A stretch of DNA of 64,000 nucleotides, from positions 7,130,001 through 7,194,000 of the forward strand of contig JAUZTG010000029.1 in the NCBI GenBank assembly GCA_030734395.1, read 5' to 3'. The stretch is from Sarocladium kiliense. Lineage: Eukaryota > Ascomycota > Sordariomycetes > Hypocreales > Sarocladiaceae. The notes below the pieces were generated by a model. The model saw only the letters and a program-made list of their open reading frames with translations. It was not told the DNA's origin and did not search any database. Both the position numbers and the translations under genes were made by a program. This document shows, piece after piece, positions 22,858-33,405 of this stretch; position 1 is the stretch's first letter; each line of letters starts with the position of its first letter.

Positions 22858-23700
22858 CCAAAATTGTGGCGAAACAGTAGAATTATGCTCTATAAGTTTA
22901 TCAGTGATACTCATTGGCGGTTTTCTGGGCTGCACAAATAGAACCAGGCAGAAAGACTCCTCAATCAGTACAGATGTAAAACCATCAGCTTCTATGTGCC
23001 ACCTGGGAGCTTGTACGCAGCGCGATACCGTTTGAATGTCAGGCTTGAACAGTCTGTCGGCTCCCAAGCGCGTTCCATACGTCTGCTCCAATCTGTCGAA
23101 TTGCAGTGAGGTACCTAGATCATACTTCTTTCCTGCTTCAGTCATCATTGACAGAGGCCATTGATACCAGGCGTCTTCGCTTGCGACCAAGCATTCCTCA
23201 GGTCATCGCCCAACGACCCCGCCCACCAACCAGTTTCTTCGCACGATCCCTCCAGCAGCTCGACAATGCTTTCGCGCTCTCGGTCATCCTGGGCAAAAAG
23301 ACCAGCTTCAAATCGCAGTTGTCAGTCGCCTAGATCGAATCCCTCAAACACTCTGCGAATGCGGTTATACGTACCAATGAAGAGGCATTGAGAGCACTTC
23401 ATGCTCGAAGCGTCGTCGGTCAACGTCATGGCGATTCCGCAAATGATACGGATCCAAGACTGCACTGTACTAAGGCGTTCTAGGTATACATACATACCTC
23501 TAAGGCATGGCTCGTTGATGCACACTGGGATCTTCGAGACGTAGTGCACCTGAACTGCAATCCTTAGGAGGCTTGTCAGCGCTAGCCAACTTAACGTTGC
23601 ATCCCAGCAGAAACTCACCGAAACATGATGGGTAGATACAAATGGGACGAAATGGGGAACGCCCGTCGCGAGGCCTAGTCGGTAGCGGTGCGAACTCAAC
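22858..23700 (-). pseudogene. Unidentified degraded coding sequence
   Basis: On the minus strand a frame contains the stretch VFEGFDLGD, a single TGA (near 23330), and then LRFEAGLFAQDDRERESIVE in the same frame. It continues after a shift near 23180 with QFDRLEQTYGTRLGADRLFK. Coding-like composition and continuity across one nonsense codon suggest a dead gene of at least 250 codons. TGG to TGA would fit a G-to-A transition. I do not recognise the family. Confidence 0.35.
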
Positions 23701-23958
23701 GCCAGTGTGCCGGTTCTAATCCTTGAGCAGCTGGTGCAGCTCCCTGACTTGGTTCAGCCTGTCGACTATACGAATATGGCCTTTAGTACTGCTTGCGTCA
23801 AGGCAACAGAAGCTTACAGCCTGCGCTATAGTCCAGATTGACCTCGATGCAAGTTCATAAGGACTTAGCTCGGCCTATAATTTCAATGTTTTTTAGGTGG
23901 AGTGAGCTTGTCGCTTCTTACGGAACGCAGCCTAGATATCTTGCCGTAACCAAGCCCA

Positions 23959-24715
23959 CTAAACGGCACTCTCGACCCTGTCAATTTCGACGTTCGATCT
24001 TCTAAGAGCGCAATATCTAGAAAACGCCTCATAAGTAACGGTCCTAGTCCTTGCGAGAGCTAGTGAGCATCTTGTATATCGAGATAGTAAGAGTAGTTGC
24101 AAAACGCTGTTTGCTAGTTTAATATGACACTCGTCAGAGTAGACGACGAAATATCCTCGACATCGCTCGGGATAGGGATACGCATGGATGTTTTTGCTAA
24201 AGGGCAGGTTAATGACTCTCCAGTCCGAGCATAGTATGATCACTCGATGTCCCCGGACCGCCCAGTGCCGTACCCTAACCCCAGCCGCCAGACGCAAGAG
24301 GGCTTTGCCATTCCAGCAGACCCAAGCTTCCGACTTGTACCGGATGAGCGAGACCCACTCTTGTCCCTCCATCCTCAGGGAACGGCCAGCCAGTGCCAAA
24401 GCTGCGTCGAAGTGGTCCGCGTTCATAATCTCATTGCTCAGCGTCCCCAGAACGCCCCAGAGGCCTCGCGGGTTCTCGATGAGTCGAAAACAACAGGCTT
24501 GACCGCGCTGAGCAGCTGTCCTGGAGGTAGCGGGGCGGGACTGTGCAGTTGTTGGCGCCTGCTAGTACGTCCCGTGCCTCTGCTTCGACGATGTGGCTAT
24601 TCTCGTCGTGCATCTCACGCATGATCATCACCGAATCTGATGATGTTGTGAATATGGTGTAGATGTTGTGGTTTGCACCTCCCGCTATTTGCCACCTGCA
24701 CTGTCTGCAATTCAT
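23959..24715 (-). pseudogene. Unidentified degraded coding sequence
   Basis: A minus-strand frame from about 24715 (MNCRQCRWQIAGGANHNI, VMIMREMHDENSHIVEAEAR) appears to continue, after one shift near 24500, as LIENPRGLWGVLGTLSNEI and then MNADHFDAALALAGRSLRM. After about 24180 the sequence becomes AT-richer and loses coding character. It looks like a decayed gene or two. The family is not recognised. The 24716-25288 stretch beyond it shows only short ORFs, including a cysteine-containing one at 24965-24750. Confidence 0.3.
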
Positions 24716-25288
24716 GTCCCAGAGCCCAAGGAAGTGCTTAGTGTGTACGTTAAGTCTCCATAAAGTCGAATGTACCTGGAATGAACTTACCTGGAATGGC
24801 GATTGGCTCTACCAATGGTCCCATGGTCGTGGTATCGAGGGTCTGGATCTTGTAGCAGTTATTAGCGACGTTGTTCTTGCTCCTCGGTCCTTCGCTGCAG
24901 TAAATCCGTCTCGCATCTGCCGAACAGTCCATGCAATCGTGCACCTCCCAGCATGTCTTATTCATCCGCTCAAGAGACCCTGTACGTCCTCGGTCCTTCG
25001 TGGTGCTAATAGTAATCTTACCGTAGAGAGAGACCAGTTAAAAAGGAGGATGTGCCTGCTGTCCCTAGAGAAGCGAACGGTGGGCATATTATAATGCCAA
25101 TTGTAATCCTTCATCACTGGCCCCAACGGTAGCTCTATTAATGAGCGGCCATTATGATCAGGGGGGATTGGGAAGACGCGGAGAGTGAGTTGCAGCGCGG
25201 CCGTACGAATGTAACGGCATCTCTAGCTATACGTGTGCTGGCAGAGGGAAACTCGCCTACAACTTAACTTCTTCAAACACTCCTCCTC

Positions 25289-27056
25289 TTACGCGCGGTT
25301 GTAATCCAAGCTGACCTCTTCCCTGCGCCGACGGAATTCAACCTTGAAGTCTTCCCTGATCCGCCGTACCGTCTCCTCAAAGTCGTACTGCGCCGGCGGA
25401 GCCCCCTCCACCAATCGCCAGTCATACTTCAGCAGCATGTGGCACAGTGAGATCTTGATGTGGTGTACGGCGAAAAAACGACCCGGACATGCCTGGCGCC
25501 CCAAGCCGAAGCCCATGTTAGACGCGTGAGGAGTGGCCAGCTGCCACCTCGCTGCCGAGGCAGACTCCCCCTGGCGCATCTGGAGGTACCGATCGGGTAT
25601 GAAGGTCTCCGGGTCCTTGTAGACTGTTGTTGTAAATTCTGTTAGCAATGCAGCTCAAGATGACGCGGCGGATATGACGAACACTTTGGGTTCATGTTGT
25701 CGGCGGCGACTTGCACGCGAGCTCCCTTGGGGAGGACAGATCCATCAGATAGAGGGACATCTTCGATAACGTAGCGATTCATGGAGACTGGCGAAATGTG
25801 ACATTGTCAGCTTTTTATCTTCTGAAGCAAGTCACTTCTCACATCATAGGGGCGACGTACCACCATTGGCTGGATGCAGCCGCTGTATCTCCTTGATGTA
25901 GCTGTCCATCAACTCCAGCTTGTGAAGAGTAGCGTTTTTCCACCCGTGCGTGCCGATCACTTCGATAATCTCCTCACGCAGGCGCTTCAGCAGCTCGGGA
26001 CGCTCACAGATGTTGATGATGGCCTGCGCGTGCAGCGAGTTCAGCCCGAGCATGGCCACGACGGTAAACGCCAGCTGCGCCGCGGTGAAGTCGACTTTGT
26101 CCTTTCGGGGCCTCTTCAGGCTGATCTCATACATCCAGCGCAGGGTGTTGGCGAGTTTCATAGGCTTCTCACCGGCCCTGTGCGCCTCGTCCACCAAGGC
26201 GGCCTGCTTGGCCAGCTCGACGTCGATGAGCCGGCGGGCGTCCCGAACGGTCTGGCGCAGCGCCTTCATCTGCGGCATGAACCAGTACTGAACGGGGCGC
26301 ATCAGGCTGGGGACAAGTCGGAGCTGGAAGGCGCCGACGAAGACCTGGATGGCGTACGTCTTGGCAATCTCTAACCAGCGAGCGTTGTGGCTTAGAGCTT
26401 CGCCTAGGAAGACGCGAGATGAGGTGCGTGCCACTAGGTCCATGGTCGATCCTCGTATAGAGATGGATTGCCACTCTTCGCTCTCGCCGTAGACGTCGTA
26501 TAGAGTCGCTGTCGTCTCCTCGACAAGGTCCTCCGTCAGGAGGGCCAGATGAAGGTTGAGCTTGGTGTGGATGGCCTCCATGGAGACGCTGTCTGGTTCG
26601 AGACCCGCCTTAAAAGCATCGAAACCAGGATACTGCGGGAAGAAGTCCTGCTTGATGCCACGGCTGAACTCGAGCCGAGTGTCGTTGCGAATCTCGTCAG
26701 CGAAGGTGTTGGGCAGCATGATGACTGGTCCTGAACCAGCCATGACTTGGAACGGCTTTCCGGCACACTGGAACAGCCAGTGTCAGGCCCCTATTGCTAG
26801 CAAGAAACAACGTTGAAGAATGAAATACCTGTCTCAGACCCTTCTCGACCGTCTCGCGGCCATGCAATGAGAAGCTTCTCTTTGGAGTTTCGCCCCGGAC
26901 CGAGATCATCGGGAATTGTGGCCACACCCGCTCGCGCTGGATTGTCTCGAGGACGAAGCGTATGAGGAGAAACACAACGGGAACGACGATGCCCGATATC
27001 ATCAAGGCTGGCGATATAAGGCCGCCGCCCAGGGTCGTCTCCAGCAGGCTATTCAT
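25289..27056 (-). CDS. Cytochrome P450 monooxygenase
   Basis: Four exons (27056-26829, 26767-25861, 25787-25683, 25623-25289) give 524 aa. An N-terminal membrane anchor (LISPALMISGIVVPVVFLLI) is followed by a P450 fold with ExxR in KEIQRLHPANGG and the heme loop FGLGRQACPGRFF (Cys459). The I-helix reads LGLNSLHAQ rather than the usual AGxxTT; this oxygen-activation segment is also relaxed in some fungal P450 clades. The third intron uses a GTTCGT donor, the only option that keeps the frame into FYKDPETF. Its position near the PKS, on the same strand, makes it a candidate oxidative tailoring enzyme, though about 2.4 kb of degraded sequence lies between it and the GMC remnant. The ORF is intact. 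Confidence 0.87.
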
Positions 27057-27760
27057 GGTGGGCGGTGAGGGCCGCCAGCGTTCTTTCTTGTGTCGCAAAC
27101 GATCTATGGCAATGTTGCAAACAGACACACGGTGCAGAATCGATGGAGACGAAGACTTAAGTCATGATTGACCTTGAACAGCTACGCATTTCATACGCGC
27201 AGCCACAACCCTTATCTTTGCCCTCCGAATGCCCCTCGCAACCGTGCTGGACTTATACCTCCTCCTCTTGTGCGGCTTCGTCCAGATCAGGCTGCACCAC
27301 GTGGTGATCACCATGATCTCTAACTATCCTTGGACTCATCCCCAAATTCTGACGCCTGTAAGCCATTACCCCGCACAGAGCTCTCGGCGAGATCCCGTTT
27401 TGGAGTTCGAGACCTAGTCAGGCTGCTGCCATGCCTCCAGCTCAGTGGAAACAGATCGGGGATCTGCCGCCGACCGGGGCGACGCCCCGGTGCGTCGACC
27501 CGCTCGCATAGGTTGATGCCGGATGAGGGCAGACCAAAAAAGTGCTACGATTATGCCGGGAGCGGCGTGTGAAACTTGTAGCCGGTCGCGGAAGCGCTTT
27601 CGCCAACCCGTCCATAAGTCGCGGTCGAGGCAGCTCGCATGAGACCTGTAGTCACTAGACTTTCAAAACTTAGCCGCATGGGTCCGAAAAGTGAGGAATT
27701 ATTATTATTATTATTATGCCAATGTCACAGGCCAGTATGTGGATCGGAATGATTGTAGAG
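27057..27760. other. Intergenic with (ATT)n tract
   Basis: This is the upstream region of the P450. An ATT microsatellite (about 27697-27717) sits near its end. No gene was recognised. Confidence 0.4.
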
Positions 27761-27769
27761 AGGTCCTTA

Positions 27770-28170
27770 AGGTACGTGCCTCTGACTCTACCATAGAACC
27801 TATCTATAGGAGCTAACGTGATCTATAGTAGCATAACGCTATCCTTATCTTAAAATATAGCCTTCGACCGCCTAATATAAATAGAAAGCCGGTACAATCT
27901 ATTGGCCCTTCTAACTTTTAATATCGCCTATAATATAGGCATCTTTCTATCTAAGTAGTAATGAAATAACCTTAGGTATACGTGATCTTAAGGTATATAG
28001 GAGCGTAGCCCGCAAAGGTTATAGATAGTAAAAGGGGCAAACCTAAGGATAGATTATATAAAGAGCTTTAGGAGCTAAAATAAGGATATAACTAGGGGTA
28101 AGAAACTGCTAAATAATCATAACTCTAATAATATGGTTATACTTTAAAGAAGGAGTAACTTAGTAGTTTC
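27770..28170. mobile_element. AT-rich, RIP-like relic ending in an inverted hairpin
   Basis: About 400 bp of very TA-rich sequence has stops in all frames and frequent TATAG and CTTA words, unlike its neighbours. Near the right end, AAGAAACTGCTAA (about 28099) and TTAGTAGTTTCTT (about 28157) are near-perfect inverted copies. The tract stops abruptly where the cupin reading frame begins. I read it as a mutated transposon or repeat relic that removed the 5' end of the cupin gene. Assignment to an element class is not possible. Confidence 0.45.
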
Positions 28171-29028
28171 TTGGGTCCGCCCGTCACCCCAGTGCCGTCA
28201 ACTACTCCTGTCAGCTCGTATCAATCGTCCCTACCCGTTAGCAGTGTTACGGACGGGGCATTGAGCCTAGCAAAACAGCTCCTGTTGGCCGATACGTAAG
28301 CAAACTGATAAACCGAGCTCATATTGTCTACTGATGCAGGGATAGGGCCACTTCCCGCTTCGATCTGTTACCCAACGATGAACAGTTCATCTTCAATTTT
28401 GGACAGTTGAGAAAAAGAGCCGGAGATGGTGGCAACGTAGTTATAGCCAACCGAGAGACATTTCCTGCCCTGATTGGTACCGGGGCCAGCATGGCAGTTG
28501 GCTACTTGGGACGTAAGTGTTTATCTACATCTCCCTGACGACAACCTAACGGAAAGAGTAGCCTGTGGCTTGAACACGTTCCATGTCCACCCTCGGTCAG
28601 CGGAATTGCAGGTGGTAGTTCAGGGCCGCCTTCGTACGGAAATGGTTCCAGAGAACGGGGTGCTTGATGGCCAGGGCAATCGAAGGACCATCTGCAATGA
28701 TGTCGGACTGTTCGACATGGTCCCATTCTACCAAGGATCCTTTCACACACAGTTCAATCCTGACTGCGCTGATGCTATTTTCGTGGCATCGTTTCCCAGC
28801 GAAGACCCTGGTACGGGACAGGAGGCAAAGTACCTGGGTTTTGGCTCGGCACGGAGGGTGGCTCGCGATGCAGGGATGGACATTATACAGTATCTTCACT
28901 TTTCTACCTACGTGTTCAATCCCGTATGCCTGATTACTTCTAGAGATCTTCCATCTATTCCTGAATTGCGGCAGAGTTCAAGTCTTGACCAGTTACATAG
29001 GACACTCTGCCTTCCCTTTTCCCTTTAA
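28171..29028 (+). pseudogene. Germin-like cupin protein, 5'-truncated
   Basis: Three exon-like pieces (about 28171-28295, 28340-28512, 28562-29028) join in frame across GTAAGC..CAG and GTAAGT..TAG introns. The second piece reads RFDLLPNDEQFIFNFGQL. The third reads GLNTFHVHPRSAELQVVVQG, the metal-binding cupin motif (HxH..E), and then FYQGSFHTQFNPDCADAIFV, the second cupin motif with its His. This is the spherulin/germin-like layout of secreted fungal cupins. The frame is open at its 5' end into AT-rich sequence, with no start codon or signal peptide, so the N-terminus is lost. The C-terminal 30 residues look random. Confidence 0.65.
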
Positions 29029-29445
29029 GGAGGCGAATATCGGCACAACTTGTGTATATCTCCGCCTTGCCCTTTGGAAATTCGCATGATGGTCTACTTG
29101 GCCAGTCCCAAACCCAATAGAGAGTATAGTCACCTTTAGCATCTACAGGTAAGCGAATATTGTTCTGACACCAGAGGTCAGCTCCTTGTGGATCCTGTGG
29201 TGTCTTCTTGCAGGCCATCTGACGCTCTGCTGAGATACTTCCTTGGTTTATTTGGTAACACCTACCATCATCGAAAGGACGGACTGCAAGAAACTTTCCT
29301 CGTTGATCCCCGCCGGTCCCTTCTTTATCCCAAACCTTATGAATCTCAGAGAGTTTATCGGTTTCCATAGGTTCAGATGTTCCGTAGATATATACTTGGC
29401 CACTGCTTGATTTGAGAACTGTATTGGGTAGGGTTACATGTCCGT
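28985..29445 (-). pseudogene. DUF7492-type secreted protein, 5'-truncated fragment
   Basis: The minus-strand frame contains ENGHVTLPNTVLKSSSGQVY, METDKLSEIHKVWDKEGTGG, PFDDGRCYQINQGSIS, DLWCQNNIRLP, YTLYWVWDWPSR and EIYTSCADI. This order matches the conserved C-terminal half of the fungal DUF7492 family (secreted, copper-oxidase-like architecture). The N-terminal signal peptide and first domain half are missing upstream of about 29445, where an in-frame TAA occurs. The frame runs tail to tail into, and overlaps, the end of the cupin remnant. Family naming is from memory of the motif set. Confidence 0.55.
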
Positions 29446-29582
29446 TCTCCTGAAAGCCATCCGCTTACCAATACCCCAGCTCGGTCTTGGGAGCCTTAGT
29501 CGCTTCTTTTATTCCACTCCTCCCACCTGGCTGTCCATCTCTGTTTCCATCATGAATGCTGCAACCCTTGCCGTGAACAGCC

Positions 29583-30415
29583 ATGGCCTCAGAGCATCCT
29601 CCAACCAAGCGACTCAGCCGCCTATTGCCCGCCGTCCACAATGCCTCGTCTTCGTCTTCTCTCTCTGCTGCCGAGACCTCCGGCCCTGCTGATGCCTTCG
29701 GCGGTCCGCTTCCCGATAAGAGCACATTGGTACCCAAGCGGCGTCGCATCGGTGTTCCGATTGCATGTGATCGTTGTCGTCTCAAGAAGATCCGAGTGAG
29801 TCGTTACGCTCCACCAAGGGGCCTGTCTGACATAGTCTGCGAACACACCTGCGCTGACCTGGAATGGCTAACGCTGCACTTGCCGCTGTCCGTGGTTTGG
29901 ATCGGGATTTGGATATTCTTACAACACTACGAGATCGGGCCGGCGCGTCACACCGGGACTCGAATGACACTACGGGTACCTTGAGAGACCTTTCTCAACT
30001 CCTCGGACGTATGAACCCTTTCTCGTATCCTAACTTTGAACCATTTAACCTGAACGAACCGAGTAACTCCCTCAAGCGAATGGTCACTCCCAGAACGATG
30101 AAACAAGACCAACAACAACAGCATAGCCGTGAAAACATGTCGTACGCCATTTGTGCTCTCCCTGTCCGCGCCAAAGTCGCTGTCATTGACCTCTTCCGGG
30201 ACAAGTGGCCAATCCAGCAGCCGTCGAGACGAGACCCAGTGGGGAAGCGGGTGGCGCCGCTTTGGGTAAATCTTGGCACTGCAGCTATTTGCCGCTGTTG
30301 TGAATCCTTCAAGGAACCCATCATCACATTTGCGCGAGAGCCATTTGCAGCTGCTGGCTCGCGAGTGCAAGGGTGTGCGCATGGCGTGCCTGAATCAGCG
30401 GCTTTGTGCTCCTAG
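29583..30415 (+). pseudogene. Zn2Cys6 transcription factor with incomplete zinc cluster
   Basis: The ATG at 29583 opens a Ser/Ala-rich leader ending RRRIGVPIACDRCRLKKIR, the first half of a Zn2Cys6 cluster. A GTGAGT donor-like site follows at once (29794). The second half (CxGxxPCxxC) cannot be found in any frame before coding-like sequence resumes at about 29864 (ANAALAAVRGLDRDLDIL, GASHRDSNDTTGTL, MNPFSYPNFEPFNL). Loss of half the DNA-binding domain, plus the frame change, suggests a dead regulator. Alternatively an exon is missing through a small deletion. Confidence 0.5.
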
Positions 30416-30870
30416 CGTTGCTTCCTTGGAGACATCCTCCAGCCCGTGCCAAAATGGGCAATTCCCGGTTTGGCCATGGGGGCATCTCGGACGGCGTGTG
30501 GAGAGGACAACGGAATCGGAGCTGCATAACGATATTGGCAGCAATTCGCAAGTCAGGAACAGCGTTCCCCAGGCATTACCAACGCCTCCCTTTGTGGAGG
30601 ACCCAACCCGGCACTGCGTGTGCCATGACTCCTCAATCCCCCGATCTGTCGTTAGTAAAAACCTTCATCTTAGCTTGCCTTTGACACACGTGCCGGACTA
30701 CATCTGTGTGCCGGTTCATGCCTTCATGTCTGCAGGCAACCCTCCCCTCCTGCAAAATAGATTGCAGGCATCAACCGTATCCCCTTTATGTTCGCGTTCG
30801 TCTCATCTTCGTCCCATCATCGGCTTCCACATCTTGTCGGGACCGGGCAAGACACTCGGCAGCAGGGATT

Positions 30871-32067
30871 ATGAGCAGTCTCGTTTCTGCCCCGCGGGTG
30901 ACCCAGTCCAGCATGTCCACCCACAGTACCGGTGTCGACGTCAACTCGACCCCCAATCCCAAGTATATATTTCCCGTCGTCGCCTTCGTCTCCGTCGCCC
31001 TCTACAATGTCCTTGAGCTCACCTTCATCATCTTCGTCACATTCAGGAAGCGCAGCGGCCTGTACTTCTGGAGCTTCTGCGTTGCGACCTGGGGAATCCC
31101 GCCTTATTCTATAGCCTTTCTCCTTAAGGGCCTCGGTGTGAACCCGGCTGTCGTCTTCGTGTACGTCACTCTGATCGTTATTGGCTGGGTGTGTACCGTT
31201 ACCGGCCAGTCCGCCGTCCTCTACTCGCGCCTTCATCTCGTCGACCGGAATGTTCGCCATCTACGATTCGTCCGCGTCATGATAGTCACCAACGGCATTG
31301 TTCTCCATTCCGTTACGACCGTCATGGTCTTCGGCGCCAACTCGTCCAGCAACAGTGACCAAAACCGCTTCCTCCCTCCCTACTCTATTGTCGAGAAAGT
31401 CCAGGTCACGATCTTCTTCCTCCAGGAGCTCACTATCTCGGCGCTCTACATCCTCGCCACCGCTAAGATTTTGCGTGACTCAGTCCTCCACGCCAAATCG
31501 GCCCGAGCCCGCATACTCTGGCACCTCATAATCGTCAATATCATGGTTGTCTTCCTCGACATCACCATCCTTGGCCTCGAATACGCCGATCTCTACCAAC
31601 TCCAGACCGCCTACAAGGGCATGGCCTACTCCATCAAGCTCAAGCTCGAGTTCAACATTCTCAACGAACTTATTCACCTCACAAGCTCTCACACCGATAA
31701 CGGAACCGCCTATCCAAACTGCTACATCTATGACGGGAGTCAGCAGGGCCACACGTTCATGGACTCCCCGGGCCAGTCTACCGCGTTCGACAACGCGCAA
31801 GCCCGTGGACAGGCCGGAAGCTGCCTGGGGATGACGCGGTGGAGTACGCAGATGAGGGGGGGGAGCAGGCCCTACGGCAAGACCGTGAGCTCAGCTTGTG
31901 ACCGCGCCGAGCGCGGGAATCGGGGCAACCTCGAGGACGGTATTCTAGTCACGCGGACGGTTGACGTTGACGTCGAGGAGTTTGAGAGGCAGGTGAGAGA
32001 AATGGGAGAGATAGGGGTGGGGGAGAGCACAAGGGGAAGCGTTGACATCACCATGTCAGTTACGTAG
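30871..32067 (+). CDS. DUF7703-like seven-helix membrane protein
   Basis: The uninterrupted 398-aa frame uses the ATG at 30871 because the 55 codons upstream are not family-like. Hydrophobic segments begin at PKYIFPVVAFVSVALYNVLE and continue through LYFWSFCVATWGIPPYSIAF, VVFVYVTLIVIGWVCTVTG, VRVMIVTNGIVLHSVTTVMV, VTIFFLQELTISALYIL and LIIVNIMVVFLDITILGLEY, giving about seven helices. A hydrophilic C-terminal tail of about 130 residues follows. The pattern fits the fungal integral-membrane DUF7703 family, whose function is unknown. Coding periodicity is strong and there are no lesions, in contrast to the remnants around it. Confidence 0.72.
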   Translation: MSSLVSAPRVTQSSMSTHSTGVDVNSTPNPKYIFPVVAFVSVALYNVLELTFIIFVTFRKRSGLYFWSFCVATWGIPPYSIAFLLKGLGVNPAVVFVYVTLIVIGWVCTVTGQSAVLYSRLHLVDRNVRHLRFVRVMIVTNGIVLHSVTTVMVFGANSSSNSDQNRFLPPYSIVEKVQVTIFFLQELTISALYILATAKILRDSVLHAKSARARILWHLIIVNIMVVFLDITILGLEYADLYQLQTAYKGMAYSIKLKLEFNILNELIHLTSSHTDNGTAYPNCYIYDGSQQGHTFMDSPGQSTAFDNAQARGQAGSCLGMTRWSTQMRGGSRPYGKTVSSACDRAERGNRGNLEDGILVTRTVDVDVEEFERQVREMGEIGVGESTRGSVDITMSVT

Positions 32068-32381
32068 GCAGCGTCGGTGTCTTGTGCTTCTGAAGCTGGG
32101 CTTGCGAGGGCTTCGGATGGATAGATGTCGGGTGGCGCAAGTTATCGGGGACGCGCCTGGCACCATGGCGGACGGCCATCAGCACGAGTCTGCAACAGCT
32201 GGTGGTCCGTTGATGGGCGATGCTCAGGTATGACTTATGGCCGCGGGTATCCGTGTCGTGTCCTCGCCTGATTGGTTTGAATGTCCAGCTGTCTTCGGTT
32301 TCCTGATCGTTTTTTTTTCTTTGGTGGTGGTAGTGCTCGTTGGCTTTGCAAGGATGTCTTTCCTTCCTCACAACGTCCACC

Positions 32382-33085
32382 ATGCGACGACGACGAGACT
32401 ACCATTTCGATAGTGCAGACAATTTTGATGCATCATATTCCCCTGAGGACAATTACAGCGGCGATGAGCTCTTCGACGGGAGTGAGGCCGGCGGTTCAGA
32501 TGCTGAGACAGAGGCAACGGACCGACTTGTACTTAGATAGCGACGTTCCCGGTGTCGCCGTGGACGTCGAAGACCAGATCCAGCTCTTCGGCGGCAATGT
32601 CCACCCACCCGAATACTATCGGAAGGCTGTTGAGGGGTTTAACGATGCCGCCTATGAAACCCAGGATTACAGTGACGGCAGCCTGGTGCTTCTTGATGCA
32701 TGTGAGGAGCAGTGGCGCCAGTACGCAACCGCCCATACCTCTTCCTTCTCTTCCTCTCTCGCTAACATCTACCCTCTTTCTGCTTTTAGATCCTGCGAGA
32801 TTCTCGAGCGCGACCCTCAAGAATGTTTGGAGTCGATCCCAAAGTCGACCTCTGTACGGTTGTTATGCAACTTCTTCAACTGGAAACTTAACAAAAGCAC
32901 GGCCTGAGCGACCAGAAGCGGATGAACTGGTGCATGACGATCGAGGACCTAGAGGAGCAAATTGAAACGACGATTAGTACCACAAAGAAGGCGTTCAAAC
33001 TCGGCGAGCTGCGTATTCTTGCCACTTTCTTTCTCCTCTTGCTCCCTCCCGCGGGATATCGTCGTACATCGATCCTGCGCCTCTT
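32382..33085 (+). pseudogene. DUF3435 / tyrosine-recombinase-like protein, remnant
   Basis: The ATG at 32382 opens an acidic leader (DYHFDSADNFDASYSPEDNY). After a shift near 32530 come EYYRKAVEGFNDAAYETQDY, SLVLLDACEEQW, a GTACGC..TTTTAG intron, SCEILERDPQECLESI and FFNWKLN. The frame then jumps to HGLSDQKRMNWCMTIEDLEE, TTISTTKKAFKLGELRILAT and RTSILRL. These are ordered landmarks of fungal DUF3435 proteins, the family that includes Starship captains and Crypton-like recombinases. An internal deletion of roughly 80 codons, a frameshift and loss of the catalytic C-terminus show that it is dead. Whether it was a true captain cannot be told. Confidence 0.6.
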
Positions 33086-33405
33086 TCGACGACACCAAGA
33101 AGTATCCTTGGGACCCGGCTGAGAGGTACTCGGCGTCGAAGGCACTAGGACATATGATGCTCGTCAAGCTAGGAACATTGATTTTTAGCGAAGACGTCAT
33201 CATTAACGCCGTGGACCCTGGCCTTTGTAAAGGTACTGGTTTGCACCGCGACATCCACGGTGGCAAGTTGGCCGTTCTGGTCATTGCAAAGACAATCTTC
33301 GGTCGGTCGCCGGAAGCTGGAGCGTTGGCGGAGCTTGACGCTGCAATAATTAATTCAAGGAGAGCCATGATTGCTATGTTAAAGATTGGGAAATCCACTC
33401 GTACG
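33086..33405 (+). pseudogene. Short-chain dehydrogenase fragment
   Basis: The frame contains DDTKKYPWDPAERYSASKAL with the SDR catalytic YxxxK, then LVKLGTLIFSEDVIINAVDP and TIFGRSPEAGALAEL. This is the C-terminal half of an SDR of the kind used in secondary metabolism. The Rossmann N-terminus is absent: the frame emerges directly from the DUF3435 remnant near 33085. A GTACGT donor at about 33401 could mark the original exon end, and sequence after it (to about 33690) is not recognisable as SDR. Confidence 0.65.

Noticed and set aside
23713..23725. GGTTCTAATCC as a tRNA B-box
   Set aside because: No A-box, acceptor stem or cloverleaf pairing around it. No tRNA was found in the window.
30273..31016. 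247-codon plus-strand ORF overlapping the DUF7703 gene start
   Set aside because: It is out of frame with the membrane protein and has no recognisable domain; partly a shadow and partly regulator debris.
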